Origin: Bacteroidia bacterium
GTDB lineage: Bacteria > Bacteroidota > Bacteroidia > UKL13-3
Direction of reading: 5' to 3'
Assembly (NCBI GenBank): GCA_025454875.1
Contig: JALONP010000006.1
Span: 60,357-124,356 of the forward strand
Length of the DNA stretch: 64,000 nucleotides
Shown: in pieces, positions 9,336 through 18,604 of the stretch
Layout of the letters: each line of letters starts with the position of its first letter
Numbering within the stretch: the stretch's first letter is position 1
The notes under the pieces: model-generated
What the model saw: only the letters and a program-made list of their open reading frames with translations
Database searches by the model: none
Told to the model about the DNA's origin: nothing
Made by a program: the position numbers and the translations under genes

Positions 9336-9634
9336 TGGCAGATATTACTTGCACCGAATTACGTGAACGCATTCAAAATGGCGAAAAGGTAACAATTATA
9401 GATGTTCGTGAAGCATACGAATACGAAGAGTTTAATATTGGAGCCCAACTCATTCCTTTGGGCGAAATTCCAAGCAAACTTGATGAATTAGCGCACCTTA
9501 AAAATGAAGAAATTATCGTGCATTGCAGAAGTGGTGCCCGTAGCAATAACGCAAAACTTTTCATGATGGAAAATGGTTTTACCAATGTGCGTAATTTGCT
9601 AGGTGGCATGATGGAATGGCAAGCCACAGCTTAA
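9335..9634 (+). CDS. Single-domain rhodanese-like protein
   Basis: 99-residue single rhodanese domain. VTIIDVREAYEYEEFNI is the N-terminal rhodanese signature, and HCRSGARS contains the active-site Cys (about 67) in a CRSGxR loop. Such small cytoplasmic rhodaneses carry persulfide sulfur to thiol acceptors. The start ATG overlaps the stop of the T9SS gene (TAATG), so translation is probably coupled. Complete for a single-domain member. The physiological acceptor is unknown. Confidence 0.92.
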   Translation: MADITCTELRERIQNGEKVTIIDVREAYEYEEFNIGAQLIPLGEIPSKLDELAHLKNEEIIVHCRSGARSNNAKLFMMENGFTNVRNLLGGMMEWQATA

Positions 9635-9664
9635 TTCGCCAAAAGCACACATACCAAAAACCTT

Positions 9665-11599
9665 ATGCATGTTTCAGCCAAACACATCTCATGGTTGCTA
9701 ACAGTTGCTGCATTGAGTGCAATGTTGCTTAACTTGGTATGCACTCCAAACAATAACCAATCTGCCGAAAAAACATACCTTAACCACCACGATACCGTCA
9801 ATTATGTTGGCATGCAAACATGCCGCAGTTGCCACAGCGAAATTTACAATACCTTTATCCAAACCGGAATGGGGCAAAGTTTTGGACTTGCTACCCGCGC
9901 TAAAAGTGCTGCCGACTTTACCAAGAAACATGTAGTATATGATGCCAGCATCAACATGCACTATGCACCATTTTGGAAAAACGACTCGATGTACATCATG
10001 GAGTTTAGGTTAAATGGTAGAGATACCGTACACAAGCGAATCGAAAAAGTAGATTACATTATTGGTTCAGGGCAACATACCAACTCGCATTTAATGAACC
10101 GCAATGGATACATTTACCAACTTCCACTCACATGGTATGCACAAAAACACAAATGGGACTTGCCACCTGGTTTTGAAAATGGTAAAAACGCTCGGTTCAC
10201 ACGCACAATCGGATTTGAATGCATGAGTTGCCACAATGCAATGCCACAATACGAAACCAACTCAGGTAATAAATTTATCAATATACCACTTGGCATTGAT
10301 TGCGAGCGCTGCCACGGACCAGGTGAAGTGCACGTTGCACAAAAAGCATCAGGTATCATAGTGGATACCGCAACACAAATTGATTACAGCATTGTGAATC
10401 CCAAAAAACTTCCTTGGAATTTACAAATTGATGTTTGCCAACGTTGCCATTTGCAAGGCAATGCTGTACTTAAACCCGGAAAAACATTTGCCGACTTTAA
10501 ACCGGGTATGCAACTCTCATCTGTAGTTGATATTTACATGCCAAAATACAAAGGCAAAGAAGACGAATTTATTATGGCCAGCCATGCCCAACGACTTCAG
10601 TTGAGCAAGTGTTTTATTTCAAGCCAATCTGCAAGTGCGAGCCAAAACACGTTAACATGTATTACTTGCCACAACCCCCATGTGAGCGTTAAAGTTACCG
10701 GTACGCAGGTATTTAACAAGGCTTGTATGAATTGCCATGAAAGCAAACAACAATGCACCGAAAAAGAATCGGTTAGAATGGTTAAACAAAACAATTGTTG
10801 GGGTTGCCATATGCCTAAGTCAGGAACCATTGATATTCCGCATGTCACTGTAACAGATCACCGAATTCGCATTCCTGCGCCCGCCAAACAACAAGCAAAA
10901 GTGAAATCGTTTATCGGACTTTATTGCATCAACAATAGCCAATCCGATTTGCTTACCAAAAGCAAGGCGTATATCAATGATGTTGAAAAATTTGAAGGCG
11001 TATTTTCAAATTTGGATACCTCTCAACAAATTATCAATTCATTAACATTATCGAAAGACGAATACATAGAACTCCAAACACATATTTGGTACTTGCAACA
11101 CAATGATGCCGCAATGGTAAAACTTGGGCAACAATTCAAACCCTCGCAAGTTGTACAACCATGGACTTGCTACCGCATTGGGCAAGGATACCAAAACCTT
11201 GGATTGGCTGCAGCAGCGTTGGCTTGGTACCAGCAAGCGGTGAAACTGGCACCATCGAACTTGGATTTTATCAATAAACTGGGCGCCATATTAATTGAGT
11301 TAAACGAACTTGACGAAGGCATTAATTGTTTTAAGCAATCATTGCAATTGTATGCCAAACAACCTGATGCTCTCACCAATATTGGATTTGGTTACCTCAA
11401 ACAAAACAACACCGCTGCTGCAATGGATGCTTACAACAAAGCGTTAGCCATTGATCCTGATTGTGAACAGGCATTGCTCAACAAAGCAGCTTTACTTAAT
11501 CTTTTAGGTAAACGGGTAGAAGCAAAACAAACATTGCAACAATTGCTTAAGATTAATCCAACCCATCCTCAGGTAAACCAATTGCTGCAACAATTATGA
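9665..11599 (+). CDS. Heptaheme c-type cytochrome with C-terminal TPR repeats
   Basis: 644 residues. The N-terminal hydrophobic segment (about 7-26) is a signal or anchor. Seven CxxCH haem c attachment motifs are visible: CRSCH (~53), CMSCH (~186), CERCH (~213), CQRCH (~258), CITCH (~332), CMNCH (~354) and CWGCH (~378). After ~470, helical TPR units follow (AAALAWYQQAVKLAP..., NNTAAAMDAYNKALAIDP...). The architecture resembles the cytochrome c-554 / multihaem-TPR family; the role is periplasmic electron transfer, with unknown donor and acceptor. It overlaps mltG by ATGA at its 3' end. Confidence 0.88.
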   Translation: MHVSAKHISWLLTVAALSAMLLNLVCTPNNNQSAEKTYLNHHDTVNYVGMQTCRSCHSEIYNTFIQTGMGQSFGLATRAKSAADFTKKHVVYDASINMHYAPFWKNDSMYIMEFRLNGRDTVHKRIEKVDYIIGSGQHTNSHLMNRNGYIYQLPLTWYAQKHKWDLPPGFENGKNARFTRTIGFECMSCHNAMPQYETNSGNKFINIPLGIDCERCHGPGEVHVAQKASGIIVDTATQIDYSIVNPKKLPWNLQIDVCQRCHLQGNAVLKPGKTFADFKPGMQLSSVVDIYMPKYKGKEDEFIMASHAQRLQLSKCFISSQSASASQNTLTCITCHNPHVSVKVTGTQVFNKACMNCHESKQQCTEKESVRMVKQNNCWGCHMPKSGTIDIPHVTVTDHRIRIPAPAKQQAKVKSFIGLYCINNSQSDLLTKSKAYINDVEKFEGVFSNLDTSQQIINSLTLSKDEYIELQTHIWYLQHNDAAMVKLGQQFKPSQVVQPWTCYRIGQGYQNLGLAAAALAWYQQAVKLAPSNLDFINKLGAILIELNELDEGINCFKQSLQLYAKQPDALTNIGFGYLKQNNTAAAMDAYNKALAIDPDCEQALLNKAALLNLLGKRVEAKQTLQQLLKINPTHPQVNQLLQQL

Positions 11600-12645
11600 A
11601 GGCCAAAAAACGAAACACACGAAAACCCATCTACATTGCAGCAGCGGTAGTGTTGTTGGTACTTATCGCTTTTGGTGTAAAAGTATATGAAGATGTGTTT
11701 GCACCAAATACAACTCTTACCGAAGGTGAAAAAGAATTTGTGTTTGTGCCTACCCTTCACCCATTAGATGACTTAAAACGCAATTGGGAACTACAAGGAG
11801 TTGTTAAACATCCAGAAACCCTCATTCGCTTAATACGGTTATTGGGATTTGAAAACAAGTTAAAGCCAGGCAGATATGAAGTGACTCCTGATATGAGTAA
11901 TTACCAATTGCTGCGCCTAATGGCAAGTGGCAAACAAACCCCAATCAACATCACGTTTAAGTATGCTGAACGCAAAACAGATTTGGCTGGTTTTTGGAGC
12001 AAACACCTCGAAGCCGATAGTGCAACCATTGTTGCGCTTTTAAACAATCCATACACGTTACCTGAAACTGAACTTGATACAGCAAACAGTGTTTCGGTAT
12101 GCATACCCAATACCTACAACTTTTACTGGAACACCCCTGCCGAAGATTTATTGTTACGATTGCAAAAAGAATACAACTTGTTTTGGAATGAAGTAAGAAA
12201 AGAACAAGCTGCAAAACTAGAACTTACGCCTGCACAGGTAAGTGTGCTAGCCTCAATTGTGCAAAAAGAAACCTACCAAAAAAGTGAAATGCCCACTATT
12301 GCGGGTGTGTATTACAATCGTTTAAAACGAAACATGCCATTACAAGCTGATCCAACTATTTTGTTCGCTATAAATGATAAATCCATTCGAAGGGTGAGTG
12401 GAAGCATGCTGAAAATTGAATCACCTTACAATTCTTATACACGCAAAGGATTGCCACCTGGACCTATTTGTGTTGCATCTGTTCAGGCTATTGATGCTGT
12501 ACTTCAACTGCAATCACATTCGTATATTTATTTTTGTGCCCGCGAAGATTTCTCTGGTTATCACCGCTTTGCTGCCTCATTTGCCGAACACCAAATAAAT
12601 GCACGGAAATACCAGCGAGAATTAAACAGAAGAGGTATCCGATAA
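11596..12645 (+). CDS. mltG: Endolytic peptidoglycan transglycosylase MltG
   Basis: 349 residues, one N-terminal TM helix (about 12-32) and a YceG/MltG domain. The catalytic region is SVLASIVQKETYQKSE with the conserved Glu (about 222), followed by AGVYYNRL, MPLQADPTI and SPYNSYTRKGLPPGPI, all hallmark MltG segments. It cleaves nascent glycan strands in the inner membrane to end polymerisation. Length is normal. The start ATG overlaps the stop of the cytochrome gene (ATGA). Confidence 0.95.
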   Translation: MKAKKRNTRKPIYIAAAVVLLVLIAFGVKVYEDVFAPNTTLTEGEKEFVFVPTLHPLDDLKRNWELQGVVKHPETLIRLIRLLGFENKLKPGRYEVTPDMSNYQLLRLMASGKQTPINITFKYAERKTDLAGFWSKHLEADSATIVALLNNPYTLPETELDTANSVSVCIPNTYNFYWNTPAEDLLLRLQKEYNLFWNEVRKEQAAKLELTPAQVSVLASIVQKETYQKSEMPTIAGVYYNRLKRNMPLQADPTILFAINDKSIRRVSGSMLKIESPYNSYTRKGLPPGPICVASVQAIDAVLQLQSHSYIYFCAREDFSGYHRFAASFAEHQINARKYQRELNRRGIR

Positions 12646-12663
12646 TTTGAATATTTTTGGCAA

Positions 12664-14520
12664 GTGGTTCGGAATATCTCAGTATTATTTAGGTATGGCT
12701 TGTTTTGGTATGCGCTGTTTTTGGCAGCTAGGTTTGTGTTTTTGATAGTAAACCATAACCAAAGCGAGCAGTTTGGTTATAGCGTATTAATGGAAACGTT
12801 TTACCAAGGATTGCAACTCGATATTTCGATGGTTTGTTATGTAAGTGTGATTCCGGTATTGTTATGGATAACTGCTTTATGGATTCCAGGTCAAGTTGTT
12901 TTAAACCGCGTACTCAAAACTTACAATACGCTGATACTTGTATGCTTAATTGTAATAACCATTGCTGATGCTGAATTGTACCAACATTGGGGACAAAAAT
13001 TAAACAGTTATGCATTTTCGTTTGCTAAATACCCCAAAGACATGCTGGCCTTTTCAACAGGCAACCACAATTGGCTACTTATCCTGATCTCGTTGCTCTT
13101 TTCTGTGCTTGCGTATACGCTGTACCATTATGGAATGCGTGGTCTTGATGAACTAAGTAGGCAACATCAACCTTGGGTAAAAATTACAGTTATTCCTGTT
13201 GTATTGTGTTTATTGATTTTTGGTATCCGTGGTGGATTTGGTAAAACACCGCTAAGCCAAAGCTCCGCTTTTTTTAGCACACATTTGTTTTTAAACCATG
13301 CCGCACTTAATACAAGCTGGAACTTTTTAGCATCTGTTGCAGAAAATGCCGCATCAAATACCAAAAACCCATATGCGTTTACCAGTGAAACAAATGCCCA
13401 AAAACTCATTGCCCCGTTTTTTGCCAAACCCAGTACTAGCGAGCAAATACTCACAACCAAACGTCCGAATATTGTGCTCATTATTTTAGAAGGATGGAGT
13501 GCAGACGTAGTTGAGAGTGCTGGTGGCGAAAAAAACATTACCCCCAACTTTAACAAGCTAGCCAAACAAGGAATTCAGTTTGCAGATTTTTACGCAAGTG
13601 GCAACCGAACTGATAAAGGGTTAGCCGCAATCTTAAGTGCGCAACCTGCTTTACCAACCAATTCCATTATTAACAATATTCAAAAATTTACATCCTTGCC
13701 ATCCATACCCAAATCGCTTAAAAGCGCTGGTTACCAAAATGCATTTTATTATGGCGGCAACAGTGATTTTGCTAACATGAAAGGATATTGGTTAAGCAGT
13801 GGTTACGACCGAATACTTGACCTTGAATTTTTCCCGCTTAACGTACAAAACGCAGAATGGGGTGTTCATGATGATATTTTGTACGAAACAATTATCAATG
13901 ATATTAAAACGTTAAAAGAACCTTTTTTGGCAAGCATTCTAACACTGAGTAGCCATGAGCCTTTTAATGTTCCAGCCAAACGCGGAGATTTTAGTGATGA
14001 TACCGGAGATAAATACCGAAATGCAGTTTGGTATTCAGATTCATGTTTGGGCGTATTTTTTGCCAATGCAGCCAAGCAGCCTTGGTACAATAACACCTTG
14101 TTTATTGTACTTGCCGACCATGGACATAAGCAGCCTAAAGGTAGACTTGCAATGGATCCTGAGTTATTTCATATTCCGTGCATGTTTGTTGGCAATGTTA
14201 TTGACAGCAGTTGGCGAGGCAAAACAATTACACAAACTGCATCACAGGTACACCTTGCGTCAACCTTATTAAACCAACTGCAACTTCCAAGTGCAGAATT
14301 TACTTGGAGCAGCAACCTATTGGACCAACAATATGTTCCATACGCTGCATTTACCTATTACCCGGGTGTTGGAATCGCAACACCACAAGCAACAGCAGTT
14401 TGGAGTTACCACAATCAATTTATTGAACGCAGCAAAGGCGACTCAAGTTGCTGGGACTCACTTGGACTAAGCGCAAGAGCTTACTTGCAATTGTATTATG
14501 ATGAATTTATGAAACGATAA
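12664..14520 (+). CDS. LTA synthase-like sulfatase-fold membrane enzyme
   Basis: 618 residues, start GTG 12664 (no ATG in frame until well inside the TM domain). Five hydrophobic helices occupy roughly residues 1-185. They are followed by an extracytoplasmic alkaline-phosphatase/sulfatase domain: PNIVLIILEGWSADV (metal-binding Glu), ASGNRTDKGLAAILSA with the Thr nucleophile region, and LFIVLADHGHKQP (metal-binding DHGH). This is the LtaS/MdoB/OpgB-type phosphoglycerol or phosphoethanolamine transferase architecture; the substrate in Bacteroidota is unknown. A TATTTTTG box at 12652-12659 could be a -7 element just before the start. Confidence 0.88.
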   Translation: MVRNISVLFRYGLFWYALFLAARFVFLIVNHNQSEQFGYSVLMETFYQGLQLDISMVCYVSVIPVLLWITALWIPGQVVLNRVLKTYNTLILVCLIVITIADAELYQHWGQKLNSYAFSFAKYPKDMLAFSTGNHNWLLILISLLFSVLAYTLYHYGMRGLDELSRQHQPWVKITVIPVVLCLLIFGIRGGFGKTPLSQSSAFFSTHLFLNHAALNTSWNFLASVAENAASNTKNPYAFTSETNAQKLIAPFFAKPSTSEQILTTKRPNIVLIILEGWSADVVESAGGEKNITPNFNKLAKQGIQFADFYASGNRTDKGLAAILSAQPALPTNSIINNIQKFTSLPSIPKSLKSAGYQNAFYYGGNSDFANMKGYWLSSGYDRILDLEFFPLNVQNAEWGVHDDILYETIINDIKTLKEPFLASILTLSSHEPFNVPAKRGDFSDDTGDKYRNAVWYSDSCLGVFFANAAKQPWYNNTLFIVLADHGHKQPKGRLAMDPELFHIPCMFVGNVIDSSWRGKTITQTASQVHLASTLLNQLQLPSAEFTWSSNLLDQQYVPYAAFTYYPGVGIATPQATAVWSYHNQFIERSKGDSSCWDSLGLSARAYLQLYYDEFMKR

Positions 14521-14522
14521 AC

Positions 14523-15776
14523 ATGCAAGCGGAATTACCACAAAATCTTTTTCGCAATACCGAATACAAATTGTTTTTAGCCACACGGGTTGCACTTACC
14601 ATTGCTCTGCAAATGCAAGCTGTAGTGGTTGGGTGGCAATTGTACGTGCTTACAAAAGATCCATTTTCGCTAGGCTTGGTTGGTTTAGCAGAAGCCATAC
14701 CTGCATTAAGCATTGCATTATTTGCGGGACACCAAGCAGATATTGGCAATAAAAGAGGCATTCTCATTAAAAGTTTAATCGCCTTAATATGTTGCTCGGT
14801 TGGCATCTTACTTGTAACATTAGATGATTTTGTAATTGGTATTGGCAGCACTTATGCTGTAAGGGGAATTTACCTTTTCATTTTTTTAAGTGGATTTGCA
14901 CGCGGTTTTTTTTCACCCACTGCGTTTGCGTTCTTATACCAACTTGTACCCAAAAGTTCGTTAGCCAAAGCTTCAACCTTAAACAGCTCAGCTTGGCAAA
15001 TTGCAGCCATCATTGGTCCTGCTGCAGGAGGATTTGCCTATGCTGCATTTGGTATTACCAATACATTATTGCTTATTTTGGTTTTGATGATTATTGCCGC
15101 GGCTGCATTGTTTTACATCCAATCTAAACCCAATGAAGCACCACAAAAAATAGAATCAATTGGTATTCGTTTAAAAGAGGGCATTCAATATGTGTTTAAT
15201 AACAAGGTTATTTTAAGTGCACTTTCGCTTGATTTATTTGCTGTATTGTTTGGTGGTGCAGTGGCCTTGCTTCCAGTATTTGCTGATGAAGTACTCAAAG
15301 TAGGTCCGCAAGGTTTAGGCGCTTTAAGAGCTGCACCTTCCTTAGGTGCAAGCATTACGATGATCTGGTTATCAGTTCGCAAGCCATTTGCAAAACCAGG
15401 CATTGTATTATTGTATTGTGTGGCAGCATTTGGACTATGCATGATTGGTTTTGCACTATCTACCTCCTTTTACCTTTCGTTGGTATTGTTGTGTTTGAGT
15501 GGTGCTTTCGATAGCGTAAGCGTAGTGATTAGAGGTGTCATTTTACAACTAGAAACTCCCGATGCCATGCGCGGCAGAGTATCAGCAGTCAATACCATGT
15601 TTATTGGGTCATCAAACGAAATTGGTGCTTTTGAAAGTGGCCTTGCTGCGCGACTCTTTGGGTTAATTCCATCAGTGGTTGCAGGAGGATGCATCACCTT
15701 GGGTGTAGTAACCATTACCGCACTGAAGGCTACACAGTTAAAATTGTTTTCTTATCAGCAACATGAACGACAGTAA
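14523..15776 (+). CDS. MFS transporter (EntS-like)
   Basis: 417 residues with about 12 hydrophobic segments. Family-type features: the N-terminal GWQLYVLTKDPFSLGLVGL, the A-motif-like loop GHQADIGNKRG after TM2, and a late RGRVSAVNTMFIGSSNEIGAFESG typical of the EntS/MFS_3 enterobactin-exporter group. Predicted inner-membrane proton-driven exporter, substrate unknown. It starts 2 bp after the sulfatase-fold gene and its 3' end overlaps tex by 14 bp, so it is part of one compact transcription unit. Confidence 0.9.
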   Translation: MQAELPQNLFRNTEYKLFLATRVALTIALQMQAVVVGWQLYVLTKDPFSLGLVGLAEAIPALSIALFAGHQADIGNKRGILIKSLIALICCSVGILLVTLDDFVIGIGSTYAVRGIYLFIFLSGFARGFFSPTAFAFLYQLVPKSSLAKASTLNSSAWQIAAIIGPAAGGFAYAAFGITNTLLLILVLMIIAAAALFYIQSKPNEAPQKIESIGIRLKEGIQYVFNNKVILSALSLDLFAVLFGGAVALLPVFADEVLKVGPQGLGALRAAPSLGASITMIWLSVRKPFAKPGIVLLYCVAAFGLCMIGFALSTSFYLSLVLLCLSGAFDSVSVVIRGVILQLETPDAMRGRVSAVNTMFIGSSNEIGAFESGLAARLFGLIPSVVAGGCITLGVVTITALKATQLKLFSYQQHERQ

Positions 15777-17892
15777 AATTTATGGACTTATTGCCGCTGA
15801 ACTCGGCATCACAATTAAACAAGTAAGTGCTACAGCACAACTATTAGATGAAGGTGCAACCGTTCCTTTTATTTCACGTTACCGTAAAGAAATAACACAA
15901 GGACTCGATGAAGTTGCCATTGATAAAATTAAAATCAAGACCGCAACATACCGCGAACTCGAACAACGTAAAACCTATATTTTACAAACCATTACCGAAC
16001 AGGGAAAACTTACACCCGAACTCGAACAACAGATTGTAAATTGCTGGGACAGCATGGTGCTCGAAGATTTGTACTTGCCTTACAAACCTAAACGTAAAAC
16101 ACGAGCAACCGTTGCTCGCGAAAACGGTTTAGAACCTTTGGCTGATTGGTTGTTATTGGAAACAGATGAAGAGGCCAATACCCATGCAAAATCATTTTTA
16201 TCCGAAACAGTAAAAGATATTGAGCAAGCACTTGAAGGAGCACGTGATATAATAGCCGAACGTATTAATGAGGATGCAGCCATTCGCGCAATGGTAAGAA
16301 CACAATTTGAAAGACATGCCATTGTATCAACAAAAGTGTACAAGAGCCGCGAGTCAGAGGCTGCTAAATTCAAAGATTATTTCGCTTTTAGTGAACCCCT
16401 CAAAAAATGCCCGTCTCACCGGCTGCTAGCAATGTTTAGGGGCGAAGACGAAGGCTTTTTAAAACTCACAATCGCCCCCGAAAACGAAGACGATGTATTG
16501 GAAAAAATAGACGATCATTACCTTAAACGCAATACGTCATCAAGCAAACATATTTCGGAAGCCATTACGGATGCTTACGATCGGTTGTTGGCACCCTCAA
16601 TTGAAAATGAATTTAGAAACCTAGCAAAAGACAGAGCGGATGAAGAAGCGATTGTTGTATTTGCCGAAAACTTAAGACAGCTATTGCTTTCAGCACCATT
16701 AGGAGGGAAACGTATTTTAGCAATAGATCCAGGATTTCGCTCGGGATGCAAAGTTGTTTGTTTAAGCAAAGAAGGAACCTTGCTCGATGATGATATCATT
16801 TACCCACACGAACCACAACTTGATGCAATAGGTGCAAGTAAAACATTGCAATTGCTTGTAGCCAAATACCAAATTGAAGCCATCGCCATTGGCAACGGAA
16901 CCGCTGGACGCGAAACTGAAGATTTGGTGCGCAGTATCCAATTTGAACCGCCTATTGATTTGTATATGGTAAATGAGAGTGGTGCTTCTATTTATTCTGC
17001 ATCAGAAGTAGCACGCGAAGAATTTCCAGAGAAAGATGTGACCGTGCGTGGTGCTGTTTCAATTGGCCGCAGGCTTGCCGACCCACTCGCAGAGCTCGTA
17101 AAAATAGATCCAAAATCAATTGGTGTTGGGCAATACCAACACGATGTGAACCAAGTAAAACTTAAACGTTCATTAGACAGTGTAGTAGAAAGTTGTGTAA
17201 ATACCGTAGGCGTTAATGTAAATACTGCAAGTAAAAGTTTGCTCACTTATGTATCAGGACTAGGCCCTCAACTGGCACAAAATATTGTACAATACCGAAC
17301 CGAAAATGGTGCATTTAAAAGCAGGAGTCAACTTAAAAAAGTACCTCGCTTAGGTGAAAAAGCATTTGAGCAATGTGCTGGTTTTTTACGAATACCTGAT
17401 GCCAAAAATATACTTGATAACAGTGCTGTTCATCCCGAAAGGTATGCGTTGGTTGAACAAATGGCAAAAGATTTAAACTGCTCGGTTACCGATATTATCC
17501 AACAAGAAACGTTGCGTAAACAAATTGTACCGCAAAAATACCTTACTGAACAAATTGGCTTACCTACAATCAATGATATTTTAAAAGAACTTGCTAAACC
17601 CGGACGTGACCCGCGTGAACAATTGAAAACATTTGCATTTGCTAATGTGCGTAAACCCGAAGACTTAACTGCGGGGATGGTACTACCAGGCATTGTAACC
17701 AATATTACCAAATTTGGTTGCTTTGTGGATGTAGGTGTTAAACAAGACGGAATGGTGCATATTTCACAATTGGCAAACCGATTTGTAAGCGACCCGAATG
17801 AAGTGGTGAAATTGCAGCAGCAAGTTACGGTGAAAGTGATTGAAGTTGATTTAGCGCGTAAACGAATTAGCTTAAGCATGAAAGATGTATAA
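15763..17892 (+). CDS. tex: Tex family transcription accessory / RNA-binding protein
   Basis: 709 residues, full length for Tex. The order is Tex-N helical domain (VPFISRYRKEITQGLDE, 30-46), YqgF/RuvC-like domain (RILAIDPGFRSGCKVVCLS, about 322-340), helix-hairpin-helix units (VNTASKSLLTYVSGLG; FKSRSQLKKVPRLG) and a C-terminal S1 domain (GIVTNITKFGCFVDVGVKQ DGMVHIS, about 640-705). Cytoplasmic, acts on transcription and RNA. It begins inside the last 14 bp of the MFS gene, so translation may be coupled. Confidence 0.97.
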   Translation: MNDSKIYGLIAAELGITIKQVSATAQLLDEGATVPFISRYRKEITQGLDEVAIDKIKIKTATYRELEQRKTYILQTITEQGKLTPELEQQIVNCWDSMVLEDLYLPYKPKRKTRATVARENGLEPLADWLLLETDEEANTHAKSFLSETVKDIEQALEGARDIIAERINEDAAIRAMVRTQFERHAIVSTKVYKSRESEAAKFKDYFAFSEPLKKCPSHRLLAMFRGEDEGFLKLTIAPENEDDVLEKIDDHYLKRNTSSSKHISEAITDAYDRLLAPSIENEFRNLAKDRADEEAIVVFAENLRQLLLSAPLGGKRILAIDPGFRSGCKVVCLSKEGTLLDDDIIYPHEPQLDAIGASKTLQLLVAKYQIEAIAIGNGTAGRETEDLVRSIQFEPPIDLYMVNESGASIYSASEVAREEFPEKDVTVRGAVSIGRRLADPLAELVKIDPKSIGVGQYQHDVNQVKLKRSLDSVVESCVNTVGVNVNTASKSLLTYVSGLGPQLAQNIVQYRTENGAFKSRSQLKKVPRLGEKAFEQCAGFLRIPDAKNILDNSAVHPERYALVEQMAKDLNCSVTDIIQQETLRKQIVPQKYLTEQIGLPTINDILKELAKPGRDPREQLKTFAFANVRKPEDLTAGMVLPGIVTNITKFGCFVDVGVKQDGMVHISQLANRFVSDPNEVVKLQQQVTVKVIEVDLARKRISLSMKDV

Positions 17893-17901
17893 GCAATGTA
17901 T

Positions 17902-17909
17902 TACCTTTG
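17902..17909 (+). promoter_or_regulatory. Possible Bacteroidota -7 box before the START-like gene
   Basis: TACCTTTG matches the Bacteroidota sigma-A -7 consensus TAnnTTTG exactly and lies 5 bp before the ATG at 17915, which would make the mRNA nearly leaderless. No clear TTG -33 element is visible, so this is a weak call. Confidence 0.3.
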
Positions 17910-17914
17910 GCTAA

Positions 17915-18292
17915 ATGAAAGATTTCAAAAAATACTATACTATTCCAGCAACTCCTGATGAGGTATATGCTGCCTTAACACATGAAGGCACTATTCAATT
18001 ATGGACGGGCGATAAGGTAACCATGCAACCCATTGCAGGAACAGAGTTTTCATTATGGGACGATGGAATAGTAGGTAAAAACTTGGAGTTTGAACCGGGT
18101 AAAAAGCTGGTACAACAATGGTATTTTGATCAAGAAGAGCCTTCTATTGTTACCATTAAGCTGCATGCTGATAAGCAGTATACCTCAATGGAAGTGCGTC
18201 ACACAAATATACCTGACGATGCGTATGCGGATATTGTAGATGGTTGGGATACAGAGTACGTTGGAAGCTTGATTGATTTTTATACCGAATAA
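17915..18292 (+). CDS. START-like / SRPBCC (AHSA1-type) domain protein
   Basis: 125 residues, a single SRPBCC fold. YYTIPATPDEVYAALTHEG and IQLWTGDKVTMQP at the N-terminus, and the late GWDTEYVGSLIDF helix, match the AHSA1/START-like family found in Bacteroidota. The fold makes a hydrophobic pocket; the ligand is unknown. No signal peptide, so cytoplasmic. It converges on the PII-like gene with only 3 bp between the stop codons. Confidence 0.88.
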   Translation: MKDFKKYYTIPATPDEVYAALTHEGTIQLWTGDKVTMQPIAGTEFSLWDDGIVGKNLEFEPGKKLVQQWYFDQEEPSIVTIKLHADKQYTSMEVRHTNIPDDAYADIVDGWDTEYVGSLIDFYTE

Positions 18293-18302
18293 AATTTATT
18301 CG
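18286..18302. other. Palindrome spanning two convergent stop codons
   Basis: CGAATAAAATTTATTCG is a perfect 8-bp inverted repeat around one base. It contains the TAA of the START-like gene and the TAA of the PII-like gene on the other strand, so both proteins end in Glu-stop by symmetry. The one-base centre is too tight for an RNA hairpin with the full stem, so terminator function is doubtful. Confidence 0.6.
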
Positions 18303-18604
18303 AATCTTTCTTTACGCAACACTTGTGCATCACTTACGTAAGCAATGATGCTGTACTTATCAAAATACTTTTCCGAAATCAAGGTAAATATTTTTTCAGC
18401 AACATCCTCTTTTACCAAAGTATCAATACGCACATTGCGGCCCTCCCAATCGGTAAAGTGTTTGCCATGTATGCCTTCTCCTTCTACCTCGCTAATGGTA
18501 TACCCTTTACATCCGCATGTTTTGATATCATTTATCAATCGCTCAGCTAATGAGTCGAGTGCAACAATGGTAACTAATTTTACTGCTATAAAATTCATAA
18601 GCAT
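18296..18604 (-). CDS. sbtB: PII-like regulator of SbtA (SbtB family)
   Basis: 102 residues with the PII ferredoxin-like fold. GCKGYTISEVEGEGIHG, then the short T-loop FTDWEGRNVRID and the C-terminal EKYFDKYSIIAYVSDAQVLRKERF, follow the cyanobacterial SbtB pattern closely. The C-terminal redox loop CGPxGC of many SbtB proteins is absent. SbtB binds adenine nucleotides such as cAMP and ADP and inhibits or tunes its bicarbonate transporter. The start ATG overlaps the stop of sbtA (TAATG), firmly linking the pair. Confidence 0.85.
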   Translation of the reverse strand: MLMNFIAVKLVTIVALDSLAERLINDIKTCGCKGYTISEVEGEGIHGKHFTDWEGRNVRIDTLVKEDVAEKIFTLISEKYFDKYSIIAYVSDAQVLRKERFE

